Shown: positions 42,575 through 50,252 of the stretch, piece by piece
Position numbering within the stretch: position 1 is the stretch's first letter
How the letters are laid out: every line of letters starts with the position of its first letter
From: an uncultured bacterium
GTDB lineage: Bacteria > Verrucomicrobiota > Kiritimatiellia > RFP12 > UBA1067
Assembly: GCA_902799385.1 (NCBI GenBank)
Contig: CADCAK010000010.1
Coordinates: 1-64,000, forward strand
Length of the DNA stretch: 64,000 bases
Direction of reading: 5' to 3'
Notes under the pieces: generated by a model
Told to the model about the DNA's origin: nothing
Database searches by the model: none
Seen by the model: the letters and a program-made list of their open reading frames with translations, nothing else
Translations under genes and position numbers: made by a program

Positions 42575-43975
42575 TTACTCGAACTGGTAGGTCTGCCCCG
42601 GCATCGGCGCGACGACGTTGCGCACGCCCTGCTCCTTCAGGATCTCGGCCATCGCTGCCACCTTCTCGGGCTCGCCGTGCACCGCGAACGCGCTGCGCAC
42701 GTTGTCCTTGACTTCGCCAATCCAGTCGACGAGTCCCGCGCGGTCGGCGTGCGCGGAGAGCGCGTTGATTATCTCGACGCGCGCGCGAAGCGGGACTTCC
42801 TCGCCGAAGACCCTAATCGTCTCGCGCCTCTCGACGATGCGGCGGCCGAGCGTGTTCTCCGCCTGAAAGCCGCAGATGAGGATGATGTTGTCCTCATCCT
42901 GCACGCAGTGCTTAAGGTGGTGGAGAACCCGCCCGCCTTCGCACATGCCGGACGCGGCAATTATGATCATGGGGCCAGGGGTGTCGTTCAGCGCCATCGA
43001 CTCCTCGGGCGTGCCGACGAACACCATGCCCGGGAACTCGAGCGGGTCCTTGCCCTCGGCAAGCATCCTCTTCGCCTCGTCGTTGTACACTTCACGGTGC
43101 TTCGCGTAGATGCGCGTCGCCTTCTGCGAGAGCGGCGAGTCTACGTACACCTTGACCTCGCGCGGCACCTTGCCCTTCTCGCGGAGCCTGTTCAGGTAGT
43201 AGACGATCTGCTGCGTGCGCCCGACGGAGAACGCCGGGACGAGCAGCTTCGAGTTGTGGCGGTCGATGTACTTGAGGTACTTCTCGAGGCGCAGCTCCAC
43301 ATCGTCCGCCGACGGATGGAACTTGTCCGCGTACGTGGACTCGACGATCAGGATGTCCGCGCCCGCCGGGTACTCGTAGTGCCTTAGTATCGGCTGGTTC
43401 GGCTGGCCGAGGTCGCCCGAGAAGAGCAGCCGGTGGTTGTGGCCGTGGTCGGAGCGTATGTCGAGCTGGACGAGCGCGGAGCCGAGGATGTGCCCCGCGT
43501 TGAAGAACTCGAGCGTCACGCCCCGGCATATCTCGCGCGGCTCGTGCATGTGCGTCGGCACGAAGAGCTGCATGAGGGCGTCGACGTCGCTCTCCTCGTA
43601 GAGCGGCTCAAAGGGCTTCTTGCCTTCCTTGCGGCGCTTCTTGTTGACGTACTCGAGGTCGCGCTTCTGGAGGAAGCACGAGTCGCGTAGCATCACGTCG
43701 CACAGGTCGGTCGTTGACTGCCTTGCGAACACGCGCCCGCGAAAGCCCTGCCTTACGAGCTGCGGGAGGTTGCCGCTGTGGTCGATGTGCGCGTGCGACA
43801 GAATCACGTAGTCGATCTTGGCCGGGTCCACCGGAAGGTTCCGGTTCTTCTCGAACGCCTCCTTGCGGTGGCCCTGGTAGAGCCCGCAGTCGAGGAGAAT
43901 CCGCTTGCCGTTCGCCTCTACAAGATGCATCGAGCCGGTCGTCGTCTGCGCCGCCCCGTAGAAAGTTATTCTCAT
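42575..43975 (-). CDS. Beta-CASP metallo-beta-lactamase hydrolase (RNase/CPSF-like)
   Basis: 466 residues. The MBL domain has LLDCGLYQG, then VILSHAHIDHSGNLPQL (HxHxDH), NAGHILGSALVQL (GHxxGSA) and LLFSGDLGQPN. The beta-CASP domain includes VPAFSVGRTQQIVYYL (motif A region), MIIIAASGMCEGGRVLHHL and a C-terminal INALSAHADRAGLVDWI (motif C, with SAHAD). This is the RNA-processing exonuclease/YsxB-type branch rather than RNase J, given the length and lack of a long C-tail. The ATG is 6 nt after TATAAT (see 43982). Confidence 0.9.
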   Translation of the reverse strand: MRITFYGAAQTTTGSMHLVEANGKRILLDCGLYQGHRKEAFEKNRNLPVDPAKIDYVILSHAHIDHSGNLPQLVRQGFRGRVFARQSTTDLCDVMLRDSCFLQKRDLEYVNKKRRKEGKKPFEPLYEESDVDALMQLFVPTHMHEPREICRGVTLEFFNAGHILGSALVQLDIRSDHGHNHRLLFSGDLGQPNQPILRHYEYPAGADILIVESTYADKFHPSADDVELRLEKYLKYIDRHNSKLLVPAFSVGRTQQIVYYLNRLREKGKVPREVKVYVDSPLSQKATRIYAKHREVYNDEAKRMLAEGKDPLEFPGMVFVGTPEESMALNDTPGPMIIIAASGMCEGGRVLHHLKHCVQDEDNIILICGFQAENTLGRRIVERRETIRVFGEEVPLRARVEIINALSAHADRAGLVDWIGEVKDNVRSAFAVHGEPEKVAAMAEILKEQGVRNVVAPMPGQTYQFE

Positions 43976-43981
43976 GGCGTG

Positions 43982-43990
43982 ATTATACCA
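43982..43990 (-). promoter_or_regulatory. Extended -10, leaderless geometry, fused to a terminator T-run
   Basis: TTTTTTGGTATAAT on the minus strand; TATAAT ends 6 nt before the ATG at 43975. The T-run belongs to the terminator at 43990-44027, and its last T is the first T of the -10. Confidence 0.65.
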
Positions 43991-44027
43991 AAAAACGGCC
44001 GAACCTTCCACAGCGGGGGATCGGCCG
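43990..44027 (-). terminator. Rho-independent terminator
   Basis: Minus strand: CGGCCGA, an 18-nt loop, TCGGCCG, then six T. It lies about 20 nt after the stop of the histidine-rich secreted gene and directly adjoins the next promoter. Confidence 0.7.
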
Positions 44028-44049
44028 CGATTCGTCCGGTGACTTACGC

Positions 44050-44511
44050 CTACTGGACGAGGACTTGGCGCGTTTCGTAGTGCCCCGGTTGCCAGATGCG
44101 GATGACGGCACCATTGGGCTGGACCTGGTCGACATACGCGCCCGGCACCCAGACCTGCTGGGTCGTATACACCGGAGTCGCCACGACAGGCGCAGTGACG
44201 ACGGGAGTAGTGACGACGGGAGTGGTGACGACGGGAGCAGTGATCACGCGCGGGCCGACGATTGCGTCGGTCAAGACGCCGCCAACCACTCCGCCGACGA
44301 ACCCGGGCCAGAAATTACGTCCGCCGTGTCCCCACCCGCCATGGTGGTGGTGCACCACTGGCGCGGGACGGTGATGCATCATGGGCGCGGGGCGATGGTG
44401 AGAGACTCTGCCGGGGCCGCCGTGATGGCCGCCGAAGCCGCCTCGGGGACCAGCGAGCAGCGTTCCCGCCGCAACAATCGCGCCAAATGCCATTACGAGT
44501 TTCCTGTTCAT
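44050..44511 (-). CDS. Secreted histidine/glycine/valine-rich repeat protein
   Basis: 153 residues. Signal peptide MNRKLVMAFGAIVAAGTLLA. Next comes a His/Gly-rich stretch (GGFGGHHGGPGR, then MHHRPAPVVHHHHGG), then a glycine-rich WPGFVGGVVGG segment resembling 17-kDa surface-antigen glycine-zipper motifs. A tandem VVTTPVV repeat is encoded by direct repeats near 44192-44246. The C-terminal VWVPGAYVDQVQPNGAVIRI and WQPGHYE resemble YXWxxGHW repeats of envelope stress proteins (BBGW type). His clusters suggest metal binding. A GGAGAAAGG-like site precedes the ATG. Confidence 0.72.
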   Translation of the reverse strand: MNRKLVMAFGAIVAAGTLLAGPRGGFGGHHGGPGRVSHHRPAPMMHHRPAPVVHHHHGGWGHGGRNFWPGFVGGVVGGVLTDAIVGPRVITAPVVTTPVVTTPVVTAPVVATPVYTTQQVWVPGAYVDQVQPNGAVIRIWQPGHYETRQVLVQ

Positions 44512-44588
44512 GTTTACCTTGCCTTTCTCCGCTTTTGCGGTTACGTGTAGGTAGGATGGCGTCTCGGCAAAAACTGACAGAAAAATTT

Positions 44589-45176
44589 TTATTTTTTGAC
44601 GCGGTCCCATTTCTTCCAGCTTTCGCGCATGAACTTGACGGAACGCGAAAATATCTGATCGACATTCGCCACCGACGAGACATCGAGAAAGTCCCTTATC
44701 TCCTCGCTCGACAGGAAATACCGCGTCTTTAGAAGGTGGATGTAGCACCGCTCGGGGTCTTCGTTCCAAAGCAGCCGGAAGAAGTACAGCGTCATTCGCC
44801 ACACTTCGATGCGGATCGTCTCCTTGTCCTGGATTGGAATCGCCATCGCCTCGCTTTCGCCCTCCGCGTCGGGATGTGCGCCCTCGATCGATATCTCGCC
44901 GTGCTTGTTGGGGTCGGCGTTGAGGACATAACCGCGCACATAGCGCTTGAGCCATCCCTCGAAGCTGCCCTCGCCGCGGTAGAGGTCTATCTTGCCCTTG
45001 CCGATCATCTCGTCGAAGAGCATTCCCATCAGGTCTCCGGCAGTCAGAGAGAAGCGATTCATCATCTCCGCCGAGCGCATCGACCTGGACTCGGGCTCAA
45101 CCACCCTTTCCCAGACAAGCTTCCAGCCCGCGTCCTCCCCGGCCTTTACAAGCGCATGCCATTCCATGTCGTCCAT
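44589..45176 (-). CDS. ECF-type sigma-factor-like protein
   Basis: 195 residues. Region-2-like LMGMLFDEMIGKGKIDLYRG followed by GSFEGWLKRYVRGYVLN has the aromatic and basic helix pattern of sigma region 2.3-2.4. Region-4-like LKTRYFLSSEEIRDFLDVSSVANVDQIFSR resembles the helix-turn-helix. Similarity is partial: the acidic region 2.1 and a typical linker are weak, so it could be a divergent sigma or another HTH regulator. GAGGAGGGG precedes the ATG. Gene order is transthyretin-like protein, sigma, then the His-rich secreted protein, which would fit an extracytoplasmic-stress module. Confidence 0.62.
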   Translation of the reverse strand: MDDMEWHALVKAGEDAGWKLVWERVVEPESRSMRSAEMMNRFSLTAGDLMGMLFDEMIGKGKIDLYRGEGSFEGWLKRYVRGYVLNADPNKHGEISIEGAHPDAEGESEAMAIPIQDKETIRIEVWRMTLYFFRLLWNEDPERCYIHLLKTRYFLSSEEIRDFLDVSSVANVDQIFSRSVKFMRESWKKWDRVKK

Positions 45177-45186
45177 GTACCCCTCC

Positions 45187-45504
45187 TCAGCCGAAAGTCG
45201 GCACTCCCGGCACGGGCTTCATGCCCTTGCGGTGAAGCCATATCGGGACGGAATGCTTGCCGGCTATGAACTCTGCGAACGTCATGGACGACTCGCCGTC
45301 TTTCACCGGAAGCTCCTGCCCGGCGAACTCGAACACCGCGTCGTTGACCGGCTCGCCCTCGCCATCGACGACGGATATGCCGAGCGTCGTATTCGCCGTC
45401 GCGCCAGGGGGGAACGTCACCTCGGCGCGCCACCGCATCTTGATGTCCTTCGTCGGATGAGAATGGAAGAAGAACACTATCTTCTTGTCTGCCGGACTCT
45501 TCAT
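45187..45504 (-). CDS. Small transthyretin-like/Ig-fold conserved protein
   Basis: 105 residues, MKSPADKKIVFFFHSHPTKD at the start and no signal peptide. The middle, TLGISVVDGEGEPVNDAVFE, has the pattern of carboxypeptidase-regulatory/transthyretin-like beta sandwiches. I cannot assign a function. The ATG stands 7 nt after an extended -10 (45512), so the mRNA should be leaderless. It is followed 10 nt later by the sigma-like gene. Confidence 0.6.
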   Translation of the reverse strand: MKSPADKKIVFFFHSHPTKDIKMRWRAEVTFPPGATANTTLGISVVDGEGEPVNDAVFEFAGQELPVKDGESSMTFAEFIAGKHSVPIWLHRKGMKPVPGVPTFG

Positions 45505-45511
45505 GACGCAG

Positions 45512-45520
45512 ATTATACCA
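45512..45520 (-). promoter_or_regulatory. Extended -10, leaderless geometry
   Basis: CTTTTGGTATAAT on the minus strand; TATAAT ends 7 nt before the ATG at 45504. Only about 22 nt separate the CE15-GH16 stop from this box. Confidence 0.65.
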
Positions 45521-45542
45521 AAAGCCGGGGCGTTCTGCACCG

Positions 45543-47489
45543 TCAAGGCGCGCGCCAATGCCGGAAGTACCGCACCGAAAATGTCTGCGGGAGATCGGCC
45601 TTCCTGGGCTCGCCGACCCAGTCGTACATTATCTCGCAGTCGAACGTGACGTGCATCGGGCGGTGGAAATGGTCGTTGGGGCGCGAGAACGTCTCCTTGC
45701 CGTCGGCGAACCACTTGAGCTCCTTGTCCGTCCAAAGGAACCCGTATACGTGGTAGCCGTCGGCGAAGTCGAAGTCCGCCTTGTTGCGGCTAGACTTCTG
45801 CGGCAGCTCCTCGACGCCGCCGAAGACGCGCCCTTCGAGATAGGGCGTGCCGAGCCGGTGAACCGTGTTGTATACCGTGCGGCGGCAGTCGGACCGCTTC
45901 GACCCTTCCTTGCCGAAGAGTTCGAAGATGTCGATCTCCTCGGAGAAGTCGCCGGGGCGATACTTCCTTTTCGGCTCGTCCGAAAGCGGATCGTACAGCC
46001 AAAACGCGTTGCACACGGCGGCGTTCATCGCCTTGGCGCAGCACTCGTAGTAGCCGTAGAAGGTCTTCTCCTTCGCCTTGACGATCGCCGTCGCATATGT
46101 GTCGAAGCCGCGCGCGAGGTTGTCCAGGGTCTTCTCGTCCCCCCTGAGAAGCCGAGCCTTGAGCCGCAGTTCGCCGCGCGCAACATCGACATTGTCGCGC
46201 GAAAAGAGGAATCCCCTGCGCCTGCCTTGGAAGGACTCCACCCAATCGTCCCATTTCGCACGGTCGAGCGTCTCGCCTTCGAATTCGTCGCTCACCTTCT
46301 CGTCGAAGACGAGAGTTGAAAGGTCAAAGTCCGAAGTTGAAAGCTGAGGAACTGGCCTCTCCCCACCTTCAACTTTTCCCTCTTCCCTCTTCCCTTTTCC
46401 CTCTTCCCTATCAACTCCTTTCCAATGCCGCTCCGCATGGGCGAGATAAGCGTTCCAGTCAAAAAGCCCGAGGTTGTGCTTTCCGTCGTGGCAGTGGTAC
46501 GAGACGCGCGACTTGTCCTCCCACGCGGCGCGCGCGAGTTCCGTCGCCTTGCGCTCGCCCTCCGGCCCGGCCCAGGAGTCCATGCTGCCAGAACCGACGG
46601 CCAGGAGGCGGGGCGCGACGCAGGAGAGGAGTTCGTGCTGATCGAACGGCATCTCGCGCTCGCGGTTGGCCCACATGGTGTAGTCGAGGCAGAACCAGTA
46701 CTGGAACGTGCGGACGATCTCCGATATGTGCTCAGATTTCGGCAGGTCGAGGTGGTTGAGCTTCGCGCCCGCGCAGCCGGAGCCGTTGACGCAGACGCCG
46801 GCGAAGCGCGTGTCGGTGACGGCGGCCCAGAGGGCGGTCTTCCCGCCGCGCGAATGGCCTATCACAACGACCTTGGACGCATCGACCTCAGGCACCGTCT
46901 CAAGCCAGTCAAGTGCGCGGCTCGCGCCCCACGCCCACGCCGACAGCGTTCCCCACAGTTTTCGGTTTCGGTAGGGCCCCGGCTTCTCGAACGCCTCGAA
47001 CACACCCTTCGTGTTGCCGGTATTGTAGTCGGGCGCTACGTCCCAAGTGTGGAACGAGACGGCCGCGAAGCCGCGCCTGACGATTTCCTCGACGGGGAAA
47101 AAGTCGCTCTTCTCCTCGCGCTCCGGGTCGCAGTTCTCGCCGTACGGCCTGTTGCAGATGAGGAGAAACGCGGGGACGGGCCCCTTCGCGCCCGCAGGGA
47201 CGAACGCCGTCACCGGGAACGAATTTGTCCCGAACGAACCGCCGTAGACGATGCGCACCTGCTTGCGCACCATCTTGCCGTCGGGCATCAACCTATCGTC
47301 CGAGAGCTTCTCGAACTTGAGAAGCGGCGGCTTATTCGCCTCGGCCGGACGCCGTCCGAACTCGTTGTCGGTGAAGAACGCGACGATCTCCCCGCGCGAC
47401 TTCTCCCCGATTGCGTTGATCCTCGTCTCGGCCGCGCCAAGCGAAAGCGCAGCGCACGACATGGCCAGCAGCATCGTCTTCGACATCAT
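45543..47489 (-). CDS. CE15-like esterase fused to GH16 glycosidase, secreted
   Basis: 648 residues from the ATG-ATG at 47489 (AAAGGAGG site; the earlier upstream ATG lacks one). Signal peptide about 1-20. The N-terminal domain is alpha/beta hydrolase CE15-like: ICNRPYGENCDPEREEKSDF, VVVIGHSRGGKTALW (Ser213 nucleophile) and GSGSMDSWAGPEGE. The linker at residues about 375-395 (DREEGKGKREEGKVEGGE) is repeat-encoded. The C-terminal domain (about 405-648) is GH16 with EEIDIFE at 517-523 (ExDxxE catalytic motif) and YHVYGFLWTDKELKWFADG. CE15 cleaves glucuronoyl esters and GH16 cleaves beta-1,3/1,4 glucans or galactans, so the pair would attack an esterified algal or plant polymer. Confidence 0.87.
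   Translation of the reverse strand: MMSKTMLLAMSCAALSLGAAETRINAIGEKSRGEIVAFFTDNEFGRRPAEANKPPLLKFEKLSDDRLMPDGKMVRKQVRIVYGGSFGTNSFPVTAFVPAGAKGPVPAFLLICNRPYGENCDPEREEKSDFFPVEEIVRRGFAAVSFHTWDVAPDYNTGNTKGVFEAFEKPGPYRNRKLWGTLSAWAWGASRALDWLETVPEVDASKVVVIGHSRGGKTALWAAVTDTRFAGVCVNGSGCAGAKLNHLDLPKSEHISEIVRTFQYWFCLDYTMWANREREMPFDQHELLSCVAPRLLAVGSGSMDSWAGPEGERKATELARAAWEDKSRVSYHCHDGKHNLGLFDWNAYLAHAERHWKGVDREEGKGKREEGKVEGGERPVPQLSTSDFDLSTLVFDEKVSDEFEGETLDRAKWDDWVESFQGRRRGFLFSRDNVDVARGELRLKARLLRGDEKTLDNLARGFDTYATAIVKAKEKTFYGYYECCAKAMNAAVCNAFWLYDPLSDEPKRKYRPGDFSEEIDIFELFGKEGSKRSDCRRTVYNTVHRLGTPYLEGRVFGGVEELPQKSSRNKADFDFADGYHVYGFLWTDKELKWFADGKETFSRPNDHFHRPMHVTFDCEIMYDWVGEPRKADLPQTFSVRYFRHWRAP
46315..46415. 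repeat. Inverted heptamer pair in the CE15-GH16 linker
   Basis: The first arm contains gttgaaa units (46315-46344). The second has units cttttcc, ctcttcc, ctcttcc, cttttcc, ctcttcc (46372-46409). Read in frame as the acidic-basic linker between the two enzymes. Confidence 0.7.
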
Positions 47490-47528
47490 GCAAACCTCCT
47501 TTGACTTCGTTCCGTTCTTCATCGGCGG

Positions 47529-48731
47529 CTACCTCCTCACAAAGCGCGAAAGCCCGCCGACGGACGTCTCGCGGTAGAGACGCGGCAGGTCGTGGCCCGT
47601 CTCAAGCATCGTCTTCACCACCGTGTCGAACGACACGACGTGGGCGCCGTCGGAAAGGACGCTCATCTCGCCCGCAACCACCGCGCGAGTCGCGGCAAGC
47701 GCGTTGCGCTCGATGCAGGGTATCTGCACGAGTCCCTTCACGGGATCGCAAGTGAGGCCGAGGAAGTGCTCAAGCCCTATCTCCGCCGCGCACTCGCACT
47801 GGCGGGGGCTACCGCCCATGAGATACGACGCGGCGGCGCTCGCCATCGCGCACGCGACGCCGACCTCCCCCTGGCAGCCGACCTCCGCGCCCGATATGGA
47901 GCCATTGCGCTTGACGACGTTCCCGACGAGGCCCGCAACGGCAAGCGCGCGGAGAAGCTCGATCTCCGACGAGCCGAGCGACTCGCGCAGATACCTGACG
48001 ACCGCCGGAAGAACGCCGCATGACCCGCACGTCGGGGCCGTCACGATTTCGCCAAGCGACGCATTCTCCTCGCTCGCGGCGTGCGCGTATGCGACGAGAA
48101 GCCCCGTGCGGCGCATGCTTTCGGACTGCATCTTCGCCTTGATGTATATCGCCCGCGCCTTTCGCGGCAGGCGCAGCCCGCCGGGGAGCACGCCGTCCGC
48201 CGCGAGCCCGCGATCGACGGCGGCCATCATCGTGGAATAGACGCTTTTGAGAAAGCCCCATATCCCGGGCCCTTCGGCGTCTTCGACCACCTGCCAAAGC
48301 GGAACCCCAGTCCGCGTCGCCGCATTTACGATCTCCGTCATGCTCCTGTGCCTGTAAATCGACTTCTGCCGCGCCTCGTGCCCCTTCTCGGCAATCGCAC
48401 CGCCGCCAACGGAATATGCCACACGCTCCGCAAGCTTCGCTCCATCGCCGCCAAAGGCCGTTATCCGCATTCCGTTCGGATGGAACTTGTCGCCGAAATC
48501 GGGCTTCCAGACGATTTTCGTCCGCTTCGCGCCGAGGACGTCCTTGACGGCGCGGTCGGTGAAGTGCCCTCTGCCGGTCGCGGCGAGCGAGTCCCTCAGC
48601 TCGACTTCGTACCTGACGGCGCCAAGGCCCTTCGTGGCGGCAAGGAACTCCGCAGCCACGAACGACGGCCCCATCGTGTGGCTGGAACTCGGACCGCGCC
48701 CCATGCGGTACAGCTCTTTAAGCGATTTCAT
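47529..48731 (-). CDS. sdaA: L-serine ammonia-lyase (single-chain, iron-sulphur)
   Basis: 400 residues. The N-terminal beta domain has GRGPSSSHTMGPSFVAAEFL (substrate loop SSSHTMGP). The alpha domain carries the 4Fe-4S cysteines in TAPTCGSCGVLPAVV, VGCQGEVGVACAM and GLTCDPVKGLVQIPCIERN. The reaction converts serine to pyruvate and ammonia. Promoter 48768-48776 gives a leader of about 29 nt; a further promoter and repeat-rich leader lie upstream (48794-49012). Confidence 0.95.
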   Translation of the reverse strand: MKSLKELYRMGRGPSSSHTMGPSFVAAEFLAATKGLGAVRYEVELRDSLAATGRGHFTDRAVKDVLGAKRTKIVWKPDFGDKFHPNGMRITAFGGDGAKLAERVAYSVGGGAIAEKGHEARQKSIYRHRSMTEIVNAATRTGVPLWQVVEDAEGPGIWGFLKSVYSTMMAAVDRGLAADGVLPGGLRLPRKARAIYIKAKMQSESMRRTGLLVAYAHAASEENASLGEIVTAPTCGSCGVLPAVVRYLRESLGSSEIELLRALAVAGLVGNVVKRNGSISGAEVGCQGEVGVACAMASAAASYLMGGSPRQCECAAEIGLEHFLGLTCDPVKGLVQIPCIERNALAATRAVVAGEMSVLSDGAHVVSFDTVVKTMLETGHDLPRLYRETSVGGLSRFVRR

Positions 48732-48767
48732 GATGTCTCTCCGTGACGGTTGAAGAAAGCCGTGGCT

Positions 48768-48776
48768 ATTATACCA
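48768..48776 (-). promoter_or_regulatory. Extended -10 promoter of sdaA
   Basis: ATATGGTATAAT on the minus strand, 36 nt before the ATG, with a GGAGAG Shine-Dalgarno in between. Confidence 0.6.
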
Positions 48777-48793
48777 TATTAACTCTCATTGCG

Positions 48794-48868
48794 TCAGTGG
48801 CCGCCCACGTAGAACGGTTCGGTGCCCAGACGCTCCGAGCCCTTTACCGTTATGAACTTTGCTTTCAT
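48794..48868 (-). CDS. 24-residue small ORF behind the repeat leader
   Basis: MKAKFITVKGSERLGTEPFY plus VGGH, ATG at 48868 and TGA ending at 48794, with AAAGGAAAAC just upstream. It is short and unrecognised. It has a clear ribosome site, a promoter about 135 nt upstream and no other gene to serve, which argues for a real leader peptide or microprotein; coincidence remains possible. Confidence 0.4.
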   Translation of the reverse strand: MKAKFITVKGSERLGTEPFYVGGH

Positions 48869-48893
48869 CTTGTTTTCCTTTCTTTGTATTTCT

Positions 48894-48913
48894 CCCTCCA
48901 CACCCGTGGAGGG
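48894..48913. promoter_or_regulatory. 8-bp leader hairpin
   Basis: ccctccac, loop accc, gtggaggg: a perfect 8-bp stem in the transcribed leader between the repeats and the small ORF. No T-run follows on the minus strand, so it is not an obvious terminator. Confidence 0.5.
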
Positions 48914-48926
48914 GAAGTCGTTTGTC

Positions 48927-48981
48927 CGTACTAGGGAAGTGAAACCCTCGTACTAGGGAGGCCGAACCCCCGTACTAGGGA
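48927..48981. repeat. Three cgtactaggga repeats with exact 22-nt spacing
   Basis: The 11-mer cgtactaggga occurs at 48927, 48949 and 48971. The interval sequences also resemble each other (agtgaaaccct, ggccgaacccc). They lie in the leader transcribed from 49004. Confidence 0.75.
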
Positions 48982-49003
48982 GATCGTCAAAAGGTTTGCC
49001 AAA

Positions 49004-49012
49004 ATTATACCA
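49004..49012 (-). promoter_or_regulatory. Extended -10 promoter upstream of the repeat leader
   Basis: GTGTGGTATAAT on the minus strand. Transcription would start about 48997 and run through the cgtactaggga repeats, hairpin and small ORF. Confidence 0.5.
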
Positions 49013-49351
49013 CACTCCCCATGTCATTTTCACGAAGCTTTTCTGTGTCATATCCAAGAAGGCTTCTGCCGCGCCCGCGCCACGGCGCGTCGCAAACGCG
49101 CACAGGCGCGTCACAGATGCGCATAGGCGCGTCCACAACGCGCCGTTGCACAGTCCCGACACACTCCTATAAGTATGAGAGCGCCATACCCCCAGGTCTA
49201 AGAGCCGCGCGCGCGAGGGCTGTTGATAACTCTTGCAAGATGCCCGCCTATAGGAGGATGCTCAAATACTCTGCAAGGCGCTGCCGCTCTCGTTCGGCGA
49301 AGATTTCAAGCATGGGCACAATGTCGCCCCTCGTCCTTAAACAAGTCCGAT
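49013..49351. other. Non-coding stretch with palindromic tandem repeats
   Basis: No convincing gene. 49084-49148 holds ggcgcgtc at 49084, 49105 and 49126 (21-nt period), with alternate units forming inverted pairs with gacgcgcc. A minus-strand frame that runs through it (49162 downward) has a repeat-derived composition and no ribosome site. The remainder (49150-49351) shows nothing I can identify. Confidence 0.6.
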
Positions 49352-50154
49352 TTATGCCATCGACGCCTGAAGCTTCTTGACCTGCGCAAGCGAAAGGCCG
49401 GAAAACTTCGCGATATCCTTCAGCGCAAGCATCCCACTCTCCAGCATCCGCTTCGCCGTCGCAAGCATGGTCTTGCGCTCGCCCTTGCGCTCGCCCTTGC
49501 GCTCGCCCTCAGCCTTGCCCTCGGCCTTGGCCTCGGCCGCACGGCGTTCCGCGAATTCTTCTACTGCTTTGCACATGGCGCGCCTCCCTTCTTCTGAATT
49601 CTTAAACTTGTTGACAACTTGTTGACTTGCCTCTTTAGAATGTCGAAATACATTTCGGACGCATCGCGGCACAACAGATCGTGTACGAGCCGACCAATCT
49701 CTGTTGCGCTTTTCGTCGCTCCGTTCACATAGATGATATGAGTTCCGTCACCAAGACATTCCCCCGTATCATCCTCCCGCCGCTGATATGAGTATGAGTC
49801 TTTTCCGCGTTTCATCACGTCGTTCTCTGTGATGAAGATGACGTATGTGTCGCGCAACTCTCCGAAGTCCTCGCCCGACTTCAGCGCGTTCGCGTCCATC
49901 AGCGCGGAATTGTACCTCGCGCGCTTCGGCTCCGCGCCCTTGTCGGCACGTTGTATCTCGATGTCGTATTCCCTGCCCTTGGAATCTCTCGCGAACACGT
50001 CGAACCTTACGCCGCGCCCCTGAAGGTTCTTGATCGGACACTCGGTCTGCGACTTGACCACCTTCAGATCCTTCTTGCCGAGGATGATCCGTAGCATCAG
50101 CTCGATGCACTCCGGCGCGTTTTCGAGGCACTTCGACATGAAGTTGTCGTCCAT
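49352..50154 (-). pseudogene. Frameshifted Rpn-family PD-(D/E)XK nuclease/transposase-like gene
   Basis: Two frames together make a complete Rpn protein of about 265 residues. Frame 1 (50154 to 49561) carries the nuclease domain: FMSKCLENAPECIELMLRI, then GRGVRFDVFARDS and YDIEIQRADKG, with the D and ExQ catalytic pattern of the PD-(D/E)XK fold, up to the helix FDILKRQVNK. Frame 2 (to 49352) resumes with NKFKNSEEGRRAMCKA and ends in LALKDIAKFSGLSLAQVKKL. The switch lies exactly at an 11-bp tandem duplication (49605-49626). The truncated copy at 1824 has a single unit there and reads through. Acidic-basic repeats (GERKGERKGERK) sit before the C-terminal tail. DNA identity to the 1824 copy is high, so the two are recent relatives. 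Confidence 0.8.
49605..49626 (-). repeat. 11-bp perfect tandem duplication causing the frameshift
   Basis: aacttgttgac is present twice in a row. Loss of one unit would restore the Rpn reading frame. Confidence 0.9.
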
Positions 50155-50183
50155 GAGTCGAAAGTTCTCGATCAGCGCAAGAA

Positions 50184-50189
50184 ATTATA
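50184..50189 (-). promoter_or_regulatory. -10 box (TATAAT) of the Rpn gene
   Basis: AGTGTATAAT on the minus strand, 29 nt before the ATG at 50154. It lacks the exact TGn extension seen elsewhere. Confidence 0.4.
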
Positions 50190-50252
50190 CACTATCTTCC
50201 CGCTGCTTTCAACCCCCTGCCCGAAAGGTGCTCTGCCAGAGTGAACGCAATT

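Noticed and set aside
48927-48981. CRISPR array
   Set aside because: Only three 11-nt repeats at 22-nt spacing, no 25-40 nt repeats, no variable spacers and no cas genes.
48953-49162. Minus-strand frame MSGLCNGALWTRLCAS... as a gene
   Set aside because: Its first half is just the 21-nt repeat translated; no Shine-Dalgarno, and it overlaps a good promoter.
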